A stretch of DNA of 11,161 nucleotides from DATJPD01 sp036394195 (GTDB taxonomy: Bacteria > Pseudomonadota > Alphaproteobacteria > CACIAM-22H2). Both the position numbers and the translations under genes were made by a program. The stretch is taken from positions 1 through 11,161 of the forward strand of contig DASWFO010000203.1 of the NCBI GenBank assembly GCA_036394195.1, given 5' to 3'. The stretch's first letter is position 1. The number at the start of each line of letters is the position of its first letter. The notes beneath the pieces are model-generated. The model did no database searches and was not told the DNA's origin. It saw only the letters and a list, made by a program, of their open reading frames with translations. Of the stretch, positions 1 through 7,028 are shown piece by piece.

Positions 1-197
1 GGGCTCGCGGCCGCGACCGGACGCGGTGCCGACGGTGCGGCGGCAGGACGAGGCGGCAGGCGTCCGGGAACCGGACGCGCCGCCGTCGGCTCGGCTTGGC
101 GCAGCGCAAAGCGGTCGACGGGCGTATCGCCGATCGCTTCATCGGCGCCCATCTCGGCGAGCCAGCTGAGGGCCGCATGTTGCGGAGTCGTCGTCAT
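1..197 (-). CDS. Probable uracil-DNA glycosylase (family 4-like), N-terminal fragment
   Basis: An open reading frame starts at the ATG whose complement lies at 195-197 and runs off the left edge without a stop, giving 65 visible residues. The first part (ALSWLAEMGADEAIGDTPVDRFA) has the form I associate with the N-terminus of alphaproteobacterial family 4-type uracil-DNA glycosylases: a short helix with W-x3-MG-x-DEAIG followed by PVDR. It then enters a Pro/Ala-rich linker (visible residues about 38-65), which in that family precedes the catalytic domain. The FeS cysteines and catalytic motifs lie outside the window, so the enzymatic call rests on the N-terminal signature and on position divergent from ETF-QO, a pairing I recall from Rhodospirillales. 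If right, the protein removes uracil from DNA in base-excision repair. An unrelated protein with a similar N-terminus cannot be excluded. Confidence 0.55.
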   Translation of the reverse strand, partial: MTTTPQHAALSWLAEMGADEAIGDTPVDRFALRQAEPTAARPVPGRLPPRPAAAPSAPRPVAAAS

Positions 198-217
198 GGT
201 CGCAAAAGCCCGCGACC
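198..217. repeat. Inverted repeat GGTCGC-N8-GCGACC beside the divergent start codon
   Basis: Positions 198-203 (GGTCGC) and 212-217 (GCGACC) are perfect inverted copies separated by 8 bases. The repeat lies immediately upstream of the minus-strand start codon at 195-197, so in that mRNA it would form a hairpin covering the expected ribosome-binding region. It could be an RNA structure limiting translation or a protein-binding site in the divergent promoter region. A 6-bp repeat in GC-rich DNA can also arise by chance. Confidence 0.3.
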
Positions 218-241
218 GTAGCACGCACCCACCGGCTGGAG

Positions 242-247
242 TATAGA
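242..247 (+). promoter_or_regulatory. Possible -10 element in the divergent intergenic region
   Basis: TATAGA at 242-247 is the only AT-rich hexamer in the 85-base gap between the divergent genes. It would place a transcript start near 254, about 29 bases before the chosen ETF-QO ATG. On the other strand the overlapping bases read TATACT, so one site could serve both directions. No good -35 hexamer is visible at 16-18 bases on either side, so this is a weak call. Confidence 0.25.
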
Positions 248-282
248 GACGCGGGCCGTTTTTGCGGAGCGGATGCGAGCCG

Positions 283-1938
283 ATGGCGCGCGAGCGGATG
301 GAATACGACGTGGTGATCGTGGGCGCCGGACCGGCGGGACTGTCGGCCGCCATTCGCCTGCGTCAGCTCGCCGCCGAGACCGGCCAGGAGATCAGCGTCT
401 GCGTCATCGAAAAAGGCTCCGAGGTCGGCGCGCATATCCTGTCTGGGGCGGTGATCGATCCGATCGCGATCAACGAGCTCATTCCGGACTGGAAGGACAA
501 GGGCGCGCCGCTGACCACTCCGGTGACCGACGACCGGTTCCTGATTCTCGGTGCCAAGGGTCATCTCCGCGTGCCCGGCTTCCTGCTGCCGCCGTTGATG
601 CACAATCACGGCAACTACATCATCAGCCTCGGCAATCTGTGCCGCTGGCTCGCCAAGCAGGCGGAGGGGTTGGGTGTCGAGATCTATCCCGGCTTTGCCG
701 CGGCCGAAGTCCTCTACGAGGACGGGCGCGTCGTCGGCGTCGCCACCGGCGACATGGGCGTGTCACGCAATGGTGAACACAAACCGACCTACACGCCGGG
801 CATGGAGCTGCGCGCGAAATACACGTTTTTCGCCGAGGGGGCGCGCGGCTCGCTGACCAAGACCCTGGTCGACCGCTTCGCGCTCCGCGCCGGCGTGTCG
901 CCACAAAAATACGGCATCGGGCTCAAGGAGCTGTGGCAGGTCGATGCCGGCGTACACAAGCCCGGGCTGGTGATGCACAGTGTCGGCTGGCCGCTCGATG
1001 CACATACCGGCGGCGGCTCGTTCATGTATCACCTCGCCGAGGACCGCCAGGTCGCGGTGGGATTCGTGGTTCATCTCGATTACGACAATCCGTATCTGGC
1101 GCCGTTCGAGGAATTCCAGCGCTTCAAGACTCATCCGGCGATCCGCCGCTTCTTCGAGAACGGCAAACGCCTCGCCTACGGTGCGCGCGCGATCAGCGAA
1201 GGCGGGTTGCAATCGGTGCCGAAGCTGGTCTTCCCCGGCGGTTGCCTGATCGGCTGCGCGGCTGGATTCGTCAACGTGCCGCGGATCAAGGGCACCCACA
1301 ATGCGATGAAAACGGGCATGCTGGCGGCGGAAGCCGCGGTCGCGGCGTTGCGCGCCGGCGGGACCGGCGGGCTTGCGGCCTATCCCGATGCATGGCGGAA
1401 ATCCTGGGTGTGGCGCGACCTCCACAAGGTCCGCAACGTCAAGCCGGCGCTCAAGTACGGGTTGTGGGCCGGCACACTCATCGGCGGCATCCACATGTGG
1501 CTGAACGAGTTCGGCCTGGGCGCCTTGGTCCCGTGGACGGCCCGACATACCAAGGCCGATCACGAAACGCTGAAGCCGGCGGCATCGTCGCTGAAGATCA
1601 ATTATCCCAAGCCCGACGGCCGCATCACCTTCGACCGGCTGTCCTCGGTGTTCCTGTCGAACACCAATCATGAGGAGGACCAGCCCGTCCATCTGCGGCT
1701 CAAAGACCCGTCAGTGCCGATCGCTCAGAATCTGCCGCTCTATGACGAGCCGGCGCAGCGTTATTGCCCGGCCGGGGTGTACGAGGTCGTGAGCGAGGCG
1801 CCGGACCGGCCGCCGCGGTTCCAGATCAACGCGCAAAACTGCGTGCATTGTAAGACTTGTGACATCAAGGACCCGGCCCAGAACATCGACTGGGTCGTGC
1901 CCGAGGGCGGGGGTGGCCCCAACTATCCGAATATGTAA
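283..1938 (+). CDS. Electron transfer flavoprotein:ubiquinone oxidoreductase (ETF-QO)
   Basis: ETF-QO passes electrons from reduced electron transfer flavoprotein, which collects them from acyl-CoA and other dehydrogenases, to membrane ubiquinone. It is a monotopic FAD and 4Fe-4S protein on the inner face of the cytoplasmic membrane. The 551-residue product is of normal family length. An FAD-binding Rossmann motif (VGAGPAG, residues 13-19) opens it, and the family segment HILSGAVIDP follows. The C-terminus carries the FeS-binding cysteines C495 (YCPAGVYE), C520, C523 and C526 (CVHCKTCDIKDP) and ends in the typical GGGGPNYPNM. ATG 283 was chosen because GGAG lies upstream and residues MARERMEYDVVIVGAG match the usual N-terminus. 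In-frame TTG 262 would add seven residues, and ATG 298 (MEYDVVIVG) is also possible. All key residues are present. The ETF subunit genes are not in the window. Confidence 0.97.
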   Translation: MARERMEYDVVIVGAGPAGLSAAIRLRQLAAETGQEISVCVIEKGSEVGAHILSGAVIDPIAINELIPDWKDKGAPLTTPVTDDRFLILGAKGHLRVPGFLLPPLMHNHGNYIISLGNLCRWLAKQAEGLGVEIYPGFAAAEVLYEDGRVVGVATGDMGVSRNGEHKPTYTPGMELRAKYTFFAEGARGSLTKTLVDRFALRAGVSPQKYGIGLKELWQVDAGVHKPGLVMHSVGWPLDAHTGGGSFMYHLAEDRQVAVGFVVHLDYDNPYLAPFEEFQRFKTHPAIRRFFENGKRLAYGARAISEGGLQSVPKLVFPGGCLIGCAAGFVNVPRIKGTHNAMKTGMLAAEAAVAALRAGGTGGLAAYPDAWRKSWVWRDLHKVRNVKPALKYGLWAGTLIGGIHMWLNEFGLGALVPWTARHTKADHETLKPAASSLKINYPKPDGRITFDRLSSVFLSNTNHEEDQPVHLRLKDPSVPIAQNLPLYDEPAQRYCPAGVYEVVSEAPDRPPRFQINAQNCVHCKTCDIKDPAQNIDWVVPEGGGGPNYPNM

Positions 1939-1993
1939 GGCTGCGGGGTCGCGGCACTGCGGTTTGGCGGTCCGCGGACACCCCTGAAATCCA

Positions 1994-2024
1994 CAAATTC
2001 CATCGGCATTCGTGGCGGAATTTG
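1994..2024. repeat. AT-rich inverted repeat between ETF-QO and the TPR lipoprotein gene
   Basis: CAAATTCC (1994-2001) and GGAATTTG (2017-2024) are perfect 8-base inverted copies around a 15-base spacer, in the 162-base gap after the ETF-QO stop. The arms are noticeably more AT-rich than the surrounding DNA. The site could be a regulator operator for the downstream lipoprotein-ispE unit or a hairpin at the end of the ETF-QO transcript. No T-tract follows, so it is not a standard intrinsic terminator. The rest of the gap has the palindrome GTCCGCGGAC near 1972-1981 but no promoter with acceptable hexamer spacing. Confidence 0.4.
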
Positions 2025-2100
2025 CTGGGATTCGCTATCTTGGGCCGCTATATCGCCGGGGCCCGTCCGACCCCGCCGAGCCGATAGGATCCAGCACCTC

Positions 2101-3837
2101 GTGAAGACGCGAATTTTCCGCATGATCGCCCCCCGTGGCTGGCGGGCGCTGACCGCCTTTTCCGTAATCTTGGCGCTGATCGGTTGCGCCGACTCGGGTT
2201 CGCCGCCGGACGACCCGCTGCCGCAAGCCGAGCTCGGTGATTTCCTGGCGGCGCGCCACGCTGAACGCGAGCGCGATTTTGGTGCGGCAGCGCGCTTCAT
2301 GATGCAGGCGCTTGAGCAGAATCCGGACAACTACGACATGCTCGTCCGTGCCGAGACGTTCCTCGTCATCGACGGACGGTTCGACGAGGCGGTGAAGCTC
2401 GCCGAGCGCACGCTGCGGGTCGCCCCCGGCCATCCGCAATCGGTGCTGCTGATGGCCCTGAACGAGGTGCGCAAGGGCAATTTCGCCGGTGCCGCGACCT
2501 GGCTCAAGGATCAGCCGCTCGCCTCGATCAATCGCGTCGTGCTGCCGCTGATGAATGCCTGGATCCAAGCGGCGGAGAATCGTCCTGCCGCGGCGCTGAA
2601 CGCGCTGCGGCCGATCCTCGAGGTTAACGGCTTTCGTCCGCTCTACGAGTATCACGCGGCACTGATTGAAGATTATGTCGGCCATCCCGAGCAGGCCGCC
2701 GATCATTACAAGCACTCGCTCGAAATCGACGGCGGGGCGCCGGCGCGGCTGATCGAGGCGGCGGGCAATTTTTACGAGCGCACCGGCCATGCCGACGAGG
2801 CGCGGGCCCTTTATACCCGGTTCCAGACGGACAACCGCGAGTCGGCGACCATCGCCGCCGCGGCGGATCGTATCCAGCGCGGCGCCCCGCCGCCGGCCCC
2901 GCTCATCAGCAACCCGACCGCCGGCCTGGCCGAGGCGCTGTTCAACGTCGCCGGCGCGCTGCGCCAGGACAACAACGAGCTGACGGCCCTCGTCTACGGG
3001 CGTCTCGCGTTGGCGCTGGTGCCCGACATGCCGGTCGACCTGCTGCTGGTGGCTGACGTTCTCGACGGCAGCGGCCGGCGCCTCCAGGCGAACGACATCT
3101 ACGCGCGTATCCCGGCGTCCTCGCCGTTGGCGTGGTCGGCGCGCATCCGGATCGCGGAGAACCTGCACTTCCTCGGACGCAACGACGACGCCGAGAGGAT
3201 GCTCGAAAAGATGGCGGCTGAGCGGCCGGACCGCATCGAGCCGCTGGTCTCGCTCGGGCAGCTGATGCGGGTGCAGGAGCGCTACGCCGACGCGGCGAAG
3301 GTCTACGACCGGGCGATCGCGCGCGTGCCAGCGAACGATCCGCGCTACTGGTCGCTGTACTACGCGCGCGGGATCGCGCTCGAGCGCTCGAAGCAATGGC
3401 CGCGGGCCGAGGCGGATTTCCGCCATGCGCTACAGCTGCAGCCCGAGCAGCCGGACGTGTTGAACTATCTCGCGTATTCGTGGGTCGACCAGGGTCTGAC
3501 GGAACACTACGCCGACGCGCGGCGGATGCTCGAGCGCGCGGTGGCGCTTCGGCCGAACTCGGGCGCGATCATCGACAGCCTGGGCTGGGTGCTGTTCCGG
3601 ACCGGCTACTACTCCGAATCGGTCGAGATCCTCGAGCGCGCGGTGGAGATCGAGCCGGAAGATCCCGTCCTCCTCAACCATCTCGGCGACGCTTACTGGC
3701 AGGTCGGACGCGCGAACGAGGCGCGGTTCCAGTGGCGCCGCGCGTTGCAGCACAAGCCGGAGCCGGACGTGAAGGCCGAAATCGAGCGCAAGCTGGAGCG
3801 CGGTCCGCCGATCCGTCCGGCGCGGCAGGGCAGTTGA
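2101..3837 (+). CDS. TPR-repeat lipoprotein, probably outer-membrane associated
   Basis: The 578-residue product begins with a lipoprotein signal peptide: basic N-terminus, hydrophobic stretch (about 17-28) and lipobox LIGC with acceptor C29, the only cysteine in the protein. Residue 30 is Ala rather than Asp, so there is no inner-membrane retention signal of the E. coli type. The mature part is almost wholly helical tetratricopeptide repeats. Clear units lie near residues 45-120 (RDFGAAARFMMQALEQNPDN) and about 375-560 (YADAAKVYDRAIARVPAND, WPRAEADFRHALQLQPEQP, YSESVEILERAVEIEPEDP), with looser repeats between. TPRs are protein-binding scaffolds; no catalytic domain is seen. GTG 2101 is taken as the start; ATG 2122 would still leave a usable signal peptide. 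The stop overlaps the ispE start. A TPR protein precedes lolB-ispE in Pseudomonas, so a role in envelope or lipoprotein biology is possible but inferred. Confidence 0.88.
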   Translation: MKTRIFRMIAPRGWRALTAFSVILALIGCADSGSPPDDPLPQAELGDFLAARHAERERDFGAAARFMMQALEQNPDNYDMLVRAETFLVIDGRFDEAVKLAERTLRVAPGHPQSVLLMALNEVRKGNFAGAATWLKDQPLASINRVVLPLMNAWIQAAENRPAAALNALRPILEVNGFRPLYEYHAALIEDYVGHPEQAADHYKHSLEIDGGAPARLIEAAGNFYERTGHADEARALYTRFQTDNRESATIAAAADRIQRGAPPPAPLISNPTAGLAEALFNVAGALRQDNNELTALVYGRLALALVPDMPVDLLLVADVLDGSGRRLQANDIYARIPASSPLAWSARIRIAENLHFLGRNDDAERMLEKMAAERPDRIEPLVSLGQLMRVQERYADAAKVYDRAIARVPANDPRYWSLYYARGIALERSKQWPRAEADFRHALQLQPEQPDVLNYLAYSWVDQGLTEHYADARRMLERAVALRPNSGAIIDSLGWVLFRTGYYSESVEILERAVEIEPEDPVLLNHLGDAYWQVGRANEARFQWRRALQHKPEPDVKAEIERKLERGPPIRPARQGS

Positions 3838-4709
3838 GCCCGGCGCCCGAGAGCGTCGTCGAGACCGCGCCCGCCAAGCTCAATCTCTATCTCCACGTGG
3901 TCGGCCGGCGTGCCGACGGCTATCACCTCCTCGACAGCCTGATCGCCTTCGCCGAATGTGGCGACGTGCTACGCGCCGCACCGGCGGCGACCCTTTCGCT
4001 GTCGGTGGACGGGCCGTTTGCCGCGGCACTCGCCGGCGAGAGCGACAATCTGGTCCTGAAGGCGGCGCGGCGGCTCGCCGAAAAAAACGGCGAGGCGGGG
4101 GCAGCGGCGCTGTCGTTGAGCAAGAATCTGCCGGTCGCTGCCGGTCTCGGTGGGGGGTCGGCGGACGCGGCGGCGGCCCTTAAGGCCCTCCGCCGGCTGT
4201 GGCGGGCGGGCATCGACGACGCGACCCTGGCGTCCATCGCCAGCGGGCTCGGCGCCGATGTGCCGATGTGCCTGCACGGTACCCCGACTTTTGTCCAGGG
4301 GATCGGCGAGGTGCTGGTTTCGGCGCCGAAACTGCCGCCGGCCGGGCTCGTCCTGGTCAATCCGCGCATTCCGTTGCCCACACCCCAGGTCTTCGCGGCC
4401 CGGCGCGGTCCGTTTTCGGCGCCGGCACCATTCAAGGAGGCACCGCGCGATGCCGGCGAGCTCGCCCGACTGCTCGGCACTCGGCGGAACGACCTTGAAG
4501 CCGCCGCGACCGAAATCGTTCCAGAGATCGCGGAGGTCCTGGCGGCACTCGCGGCCAGCCCGGGCTGCCGGCTCGCCCGCATGTCGGGGAGCGGTGCGAC
4601 CTGTTTTGGCCTCTATGACAACACCGTGACCGCCGGGACGACTGCCGACTGGCTGCTGAATCGTCACCACGGCTGGTGGATTATGGCGACCCGTCTCACC
4701 GTTAGCTGA
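3834..4709 (+). CDS. ispE: 4-diphosphocytidyl-2-C-methyl-D-erythritol kinase (IspE)
   Basis: IspE phosphorylates the 2-hydroxyl of CDP-methylerythritol with ATP, a cytosolic step of the MEP pathway to IPP and DMAPP. The 291-residue product shows the three GHMP-kinase signatures. These are PAKLNLYLHVVGRRADGYH near the N-terminus with K15 (E. coli K10), the phosphate-binding AAGLGGGSADAAAAL (about residues 102-116), and the C-terminal MSGSGATCFG. Catalytic Asp is D142 in LGADVPMCL (E. coli D141). The frame stays open upstream into the preceding gene, but homology begins near residue 8. The best start is TTG 3834, which overlaps the lipoprotein stop (TTGA) and suggests termination-reinitiation coupling. 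No ATG or GTG lies between it and the conserved PAKLN. Length matches the family. Confidence is high for function, moderate for the exact start. Confidence 0.95.
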   Translation: MSPAPESVVETAPAKLNLYLHVVGRRADGYHLLDSLIAFAECGDVLRAAPAATLSLSVDGPFAAALAGESDNLVLKAARRLAEKNGEAGAAALSLSKNLPVAAGLGGGSADAAAALKALRRLWRAGIDDATLASIASGLGADVPMCLHGTPTFVQGIGEVLVSAPKLPPAGLVLVNPRIPLPTPQVFAARRGPFSAPAPFKEAPRDAGELARLLGTRRNDLEAAATEIVPEIAEVLAALAASPGCRLARMSGSGATCFGLYDNTVTAGTTADWLLNRHHGWWIMATRLTVS

Positions 4710-4790
4710 GGTCACCCGATTGTTTCAGCCGGGATGCGGTGGTAAGCCCTTATAGTCTAGTCCCAAATCAGCTAATTGGATCGTTTGCTC

Positions 4791-5864
4791 ATGGCGCAAC
4801 CGCCCGTTGCCCTCATCACCGGCGTCACCGGCCAGGACGGCGCCTATCTCGCCGAGCTTCTGCTGAAAAAAGGCTATGTGGTGCACGGGGTGAAGCGGCG
4901 CTCGTCGTCGTTCAACACCGGCCGCGTCGATCACCTCTACGCCGACCCGCACGAGATGGGTGTGCGGTTCTTCATGCATTACGGCGATATGACGGATGCG
5001 ACGAACCTCATCCGCCTGGTTCAAGAGACCAAGCCGACCGAGATTTATAACCTCGCCGCCCAGAGCCACGTCCAGGTGAGCTTCGAGACGCCGGAATACA
5101 CCGCCAACGCCGACGGGCTGGGCACGCTTCGGCTCCTGGAGGCGGTCCGCATCCTCGGCCTCGAGAAGACCGTGCGTTTCTACCAGGCCTCGACATCGGA
5201 GCTGTACGGGCTGGTCCAGGAGACGCCGCAGCGCGAGACGACGCCGTTCTATCCGCGCAGCCCCTACGCGGCGGCGAAACTTTATGCCTATTGGATCACG
5301 GTGAACTACCGCGAGGCCTACGGCATGCACGCCTCGAACGGAATCCTGTTCAATCACGAGGGCCCGACTCGCGGCGAGACGTTCGTCACGCGCAAGATCA
5401 CCCGCGCCGTGGCGGCAATCGAAGCCAAACTGCAAAAGAAACTCTTTCTCGGCAATATCGACGCCTCGCGCGACTGGGGCCACGCGCGCGATTACGTCGA
5501 CGGGATGTGGCGGATTCTTCAGCAGGCCCAGCCGGACGACTATGTTCTGGCCACAGGAGAAACCCACACCGTGCGTGAATTCGTTGAGCTGGCGTTCGCC
5601 GAAATCGGCCGGCACATCAGCTGGCGCGGGAAGGGTGTGGAGGAGAAGGGTGTTGATGCGAAGACCGGCGAGGTCCTGATCGAGATCGATCCGCGGTATT
5701 TCCGCCCGACGGAAGTCGCGTTCCTGCTCGGCGATCCGGCCAAGGCGCGGACCAAGCTCGGATGGACGCACACGACCAGCTTCAAGGATCTGGTGCGCGA
5801 CATGGTGAACGCCGATCGCAAGGAAGTGCACAAGGAACAGACCCGCTATGACCGCAACGTCTGA
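4791..5864 (+). CDS. gmd: GDP-mannose 4,6-dehydratase
   Basis: Gmd converts GDP-D-mannose to GDP-4-keto-6-deoxy-D-mannose, the first step towards GDP-L-fucose and other GDP-6-deoxyhexoses for O-antigen, capsule or exopolysaccharide. The 357-residue product is a short-chain dehydrogenase (extended SDR). It has the NADP-binding motif GVTGQDG (11-17), the NADP/dimer segment RRSSSFNTGRVDHLY, and catalytic T135, E137 (STSELYG), Y159 and K163 (SPYAAAK), matching E. coli T133/E135/Y157/K161 with a constant offset of two. The substrate-side loop reads NHEGPTRGETFVTRKI where many homologues have NHESPRRGE. ATG 4791 was chosen because MAQPPVALITGVTGQDG is a standard N-terminus. In-frame TTG 4776 would add five residues. 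The ribosome-binding site is weak. fcl overlaps its 3' end. Confidence 0.96.
   Translation: MAQPPVALITGVTGQDGAYLAELLLKKGYVVHGVKRRSSSFNTGRVDHLYADPHEMGVRFFMHYGDMTDATNLIRLVQETKPTEIYNLAAQSHVQVSFETPEYTANADGLGTLRLLEAVRILGLEKTVRFYQASTSELYGLVQETPQRETTPFYPRSPYAAAKLYAYWITVNYREAYGMHASNGILFNHEGPTRGETFVTRKITRAVAAIEAKLQKKLFLGNIDASRDWGHARDYVDGMWRILQQAQPDDYVLATGETHTVREFVELAFAEIGRHISWRGKGVEEKGVDAKTGEVLIEIDPRYFRPTEVAFLLGDPAKARTKLGWTHTTSFKDLVRDMVNADRKEVHKEQTRYDRNV
5832..5837 (+). promoter_or_regulatory. Ribosome-binding site for fcl inside gmd
   Basis: AAGGAA at 5832-5837, within the last codons of gmd, lies 10 bases before ATG 5848. It supports that start for fcl despite the 17-base overlap with gmd and suggests the two are translated from one mRNA. 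Confidence 0.6.
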
Positions 5865-6816
5865 CAAAATCCTGTTTCCGCTGGCCGGCAAACGGATCTG
5901 GGTCGCCGGCCATCGCGGTATGGTCGGCTCGGCCATCGTGCGGCGGCTGCGCCAGAGCGATTGCGAAATCCTGACCGCCGACCGGCGCACGCTGGACCTC
6001 ACGCGCCAGAAGGATGTCGAGGACTGGGTGGCCGCTCAGCGCCCCGATGCGGCGGTGATCGCCGCGGCCGAGGTCGGCGGCATTCACGCCAACAACTCGC
6101 GGCCCGCCGACTTCATCTATGACAACCTCGCCATCGAAATAGCGACGATCCAGGCGGCGAAGCTCGCCGGCGTCAAGAAGCTGCTGTTCCTCGGCTCGTC
6201 GTGCATCTATCCGCGGCTCGCCCCGCAGCCGATGAAGGAAGAGACACTGCTCACCGGACCGCTCGAGCCGACCAACCAGTGGTATGCGATCGCCAAGATC
6301 GCCGGCCTCAAGATGTGCCAGGCGTATCGCCGGCAGCACGGGTGCGACTTCATCTCGGCGATGCCGACCAACCTTTACGGCCCGGGCGACAACTTCGATC
6401 CGCAGGAGAGCCATGTCCCCGCCGCGATGGTTCTGAAGACGCATCGCGCGAAGATGGCCAATGCGCCGGCCATCGAGGTGTGGGGCACGGGCACGCCGCG
6501 CCGCGAATTCCTGTTCGTCGACGACCTGGCGGAGGCGTGCGTCTTCCTCATGGAGCGCTACTCGGACGAGGAGACGGTCAACGTCGGCACCGGCACCGAC
6601 GTCACGATCCGTGAGCTGGCCGAAATCGTGGCCCGCGTGGTCGGCTATCGCGGCGACTTCACGTTCAACACGTCGAAGCCGGACGGCGCGCCGCAGAAAC
6701 TGCTCGACGTCGGCCGGCTCGCCGCACTCGGCTGGCGCGCGAAGACCGGTCTCGACGAAGGCTTCGCCAGAACCTACGAGTGGTTCCTTCAGAACGTCGC
6801 GTCCAAGGCGGCCTGA
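5848..6816 (+). CDS. fcl: GDP-L-fucose synthase (GDP-4-keto-6-deoxymannose 3,5-epimerase/4-reductase)
   Basis: This enzyme epimerises GDP-4-keto-6-deoxymannose at C3 and C5 and reduces it with NADPH to GDP-L-fucose, completing the route begun by Gmd. The 322-residue product has the nucleotide-binding motif AGHRGMVGSA (20-29) and the catalytic residues of the family. S117 and C119 are in LGSSCIYP, Y146 and K150 in NQWYAIAKIAG, and H189 in ESHVPAA; these correspond to E. coli S107, C109, Y136, K140 and H179 with a constant offset of ten. Length is normal. The gene overlaps gmd by 17 bases in another frame and has a good internal ribosome-binding site, so the pair is one operon. No fucosyltransferase or mannose-activation gene (manA, manB, manC) is in the window, so the polymer that receives the fucose is unknown. 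The symbol wcaG is also used. Confidence 0.96.
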   Translation: MTATSDKILFPLAGKRIWVAGHRGMVGSAIVRRLRQSDCEILTADRRTLDLTRQKDVEDWVAAQRPDAAVIAAAEVGGIHANNSRPADFIYDNLAIEIATIQAAKLAGVKKLLFLGSSCIYPRLAPQPMKEETLLTGPLEPTNQWYAIAKIAGLKMCQAYRRQHGCDFISAMPTNLYGPGDNFDPQESHVPAAMVLKTHRAKMANAPAIEVWGTGTPRREFLFVDDLAEACVFLMERYSDEETVNVGTGTDVTIRELAEIVARVVGYRGDFTFNTSKPDGAPQKLLDVGRLAALGWRAKTGLDEGFARTYEWFLQNVASKAA

Positions 6817-6845
6817 GCCGCCCTTCGCGTCCGCAGCGTCGCCGA

Positions 6846-6872
6846 TTGGACTTTCCGAAAGCGCTCTAGTAT
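6846..6872 (+). promoter_or_regulatory. Probable sigma-70-type promoter of the tRNA-Gln gene
   Basis: TTGGAC (6846-6851) and TAGTAT (6867-6872) lie 15 bases apart, slightly short of the optimal 17. They are placed so that transcription would start near 6879, about 14 bases before the mature tRNA. The bases between -10 and start are GC-rich (AGCCGCGAGCCG), the discriminator type seen at stringently controlled stable-RNA promoters. The tRNA would then be transcribed independently of gmd-fcl. Call is by hexamer match and position only. Confidence 0.4.
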
Positions 6873-6892
6873 CAAAGCCGCGAGCCGGCTGC

Positions 6893-6967
6893 TGGGGCGT
6901 AGCCAAGTGGTAAGGCAGCGGATTTTGATTCCGCCATTCCTAGGTTCGAATCCTAGCGCCCCAACCA
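6893..6967 (+). tRNA. tRNA-Gln (anticodon UUG), CCA encoded
   Basis: The sequence folds as a full cloverleaf. The acceptor stem TGGGGCG (6893-6899) pairs with CGCCCCA (6957-6963). A short D arm has GCC/GGC with AAGTGGTAA in the loop. The anticodon stem GCGGA/TCCGC (6918-6922, 6930-6934) encloses loop TTTTGAT, so the anticodon is TTG (6925-6927), reading CAA and by wobble CAG. The T arm is CTAGG-TTCGAAT-CCTAG. The discriminator base is A (6964) and CCA is encoded at 6965-6967. The identity matches glutamine tRNA; the weak U-A first pair is also typical of tRNA-Gln. Confidence 0.97.
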
Positions 6968-6993
6968 GCCTTCGCCGCGTCGCGGCTTCGGCT
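6967..6993 (+). other. GC-rich hairpin just after tRNA-Gln
   Basis: Just 3' of the encoded CCA, AGCC (6967-6970) pairs with GGCT (6990-6993), and inside it GCCG pairs with CGGC across a short loop, separated by symmetrical TTC bulges. It could mark the 3' trailer for tRNA processing or slow RNA polymerase. No run of T follows, so it is not a clear terminator, and read-through into the PAS gene 61 bases after the tRNA is possible. Confidence 0.3.
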
Positions 6994-7028
6994 GGCAAGC
7001 TAGCCAGTCCGGCTCTGGCAGGGCTGTC

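Noticed and set aside
2035..3426. 463-residue minus-strand open frame opposite the TPR lipoprotein gene
   Set aside because: Arg/His-rich composition typical of the antisense of a GC-rich gene; no domain recognised.
3396..3833. Upstream extension of the ispE frame
   Set aside because: It overlaps the well-supported TPR region in another frame, and IspE homology begins only near 3855, giving a normal 291-residue enzyme from TTG 3834.
4720..4756. Promoter for gmd from TTGTTT (4720) and TATAGT (4751)
   Set aside because: The gap between the hexamers is 25 bases, far from the 17 expected. The 81-base gap is AT-rich enough to hold a promoter, but I cannot place one.
4725..6906. Minus-strand open frames of 425 and 374 residues (4725-6002 and 5782-6906)
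   Set aside because: They lie opposite gmd and fcl, whose catalytic residues are all intact, and show no motif of their own.
6893..6967. tRNA-Gln as an integration site for a mobile island
   Set aside because: No integrase and no second copy of the tRNA 3' end are visible within the window; nearby genes have the same base composition as the rest.
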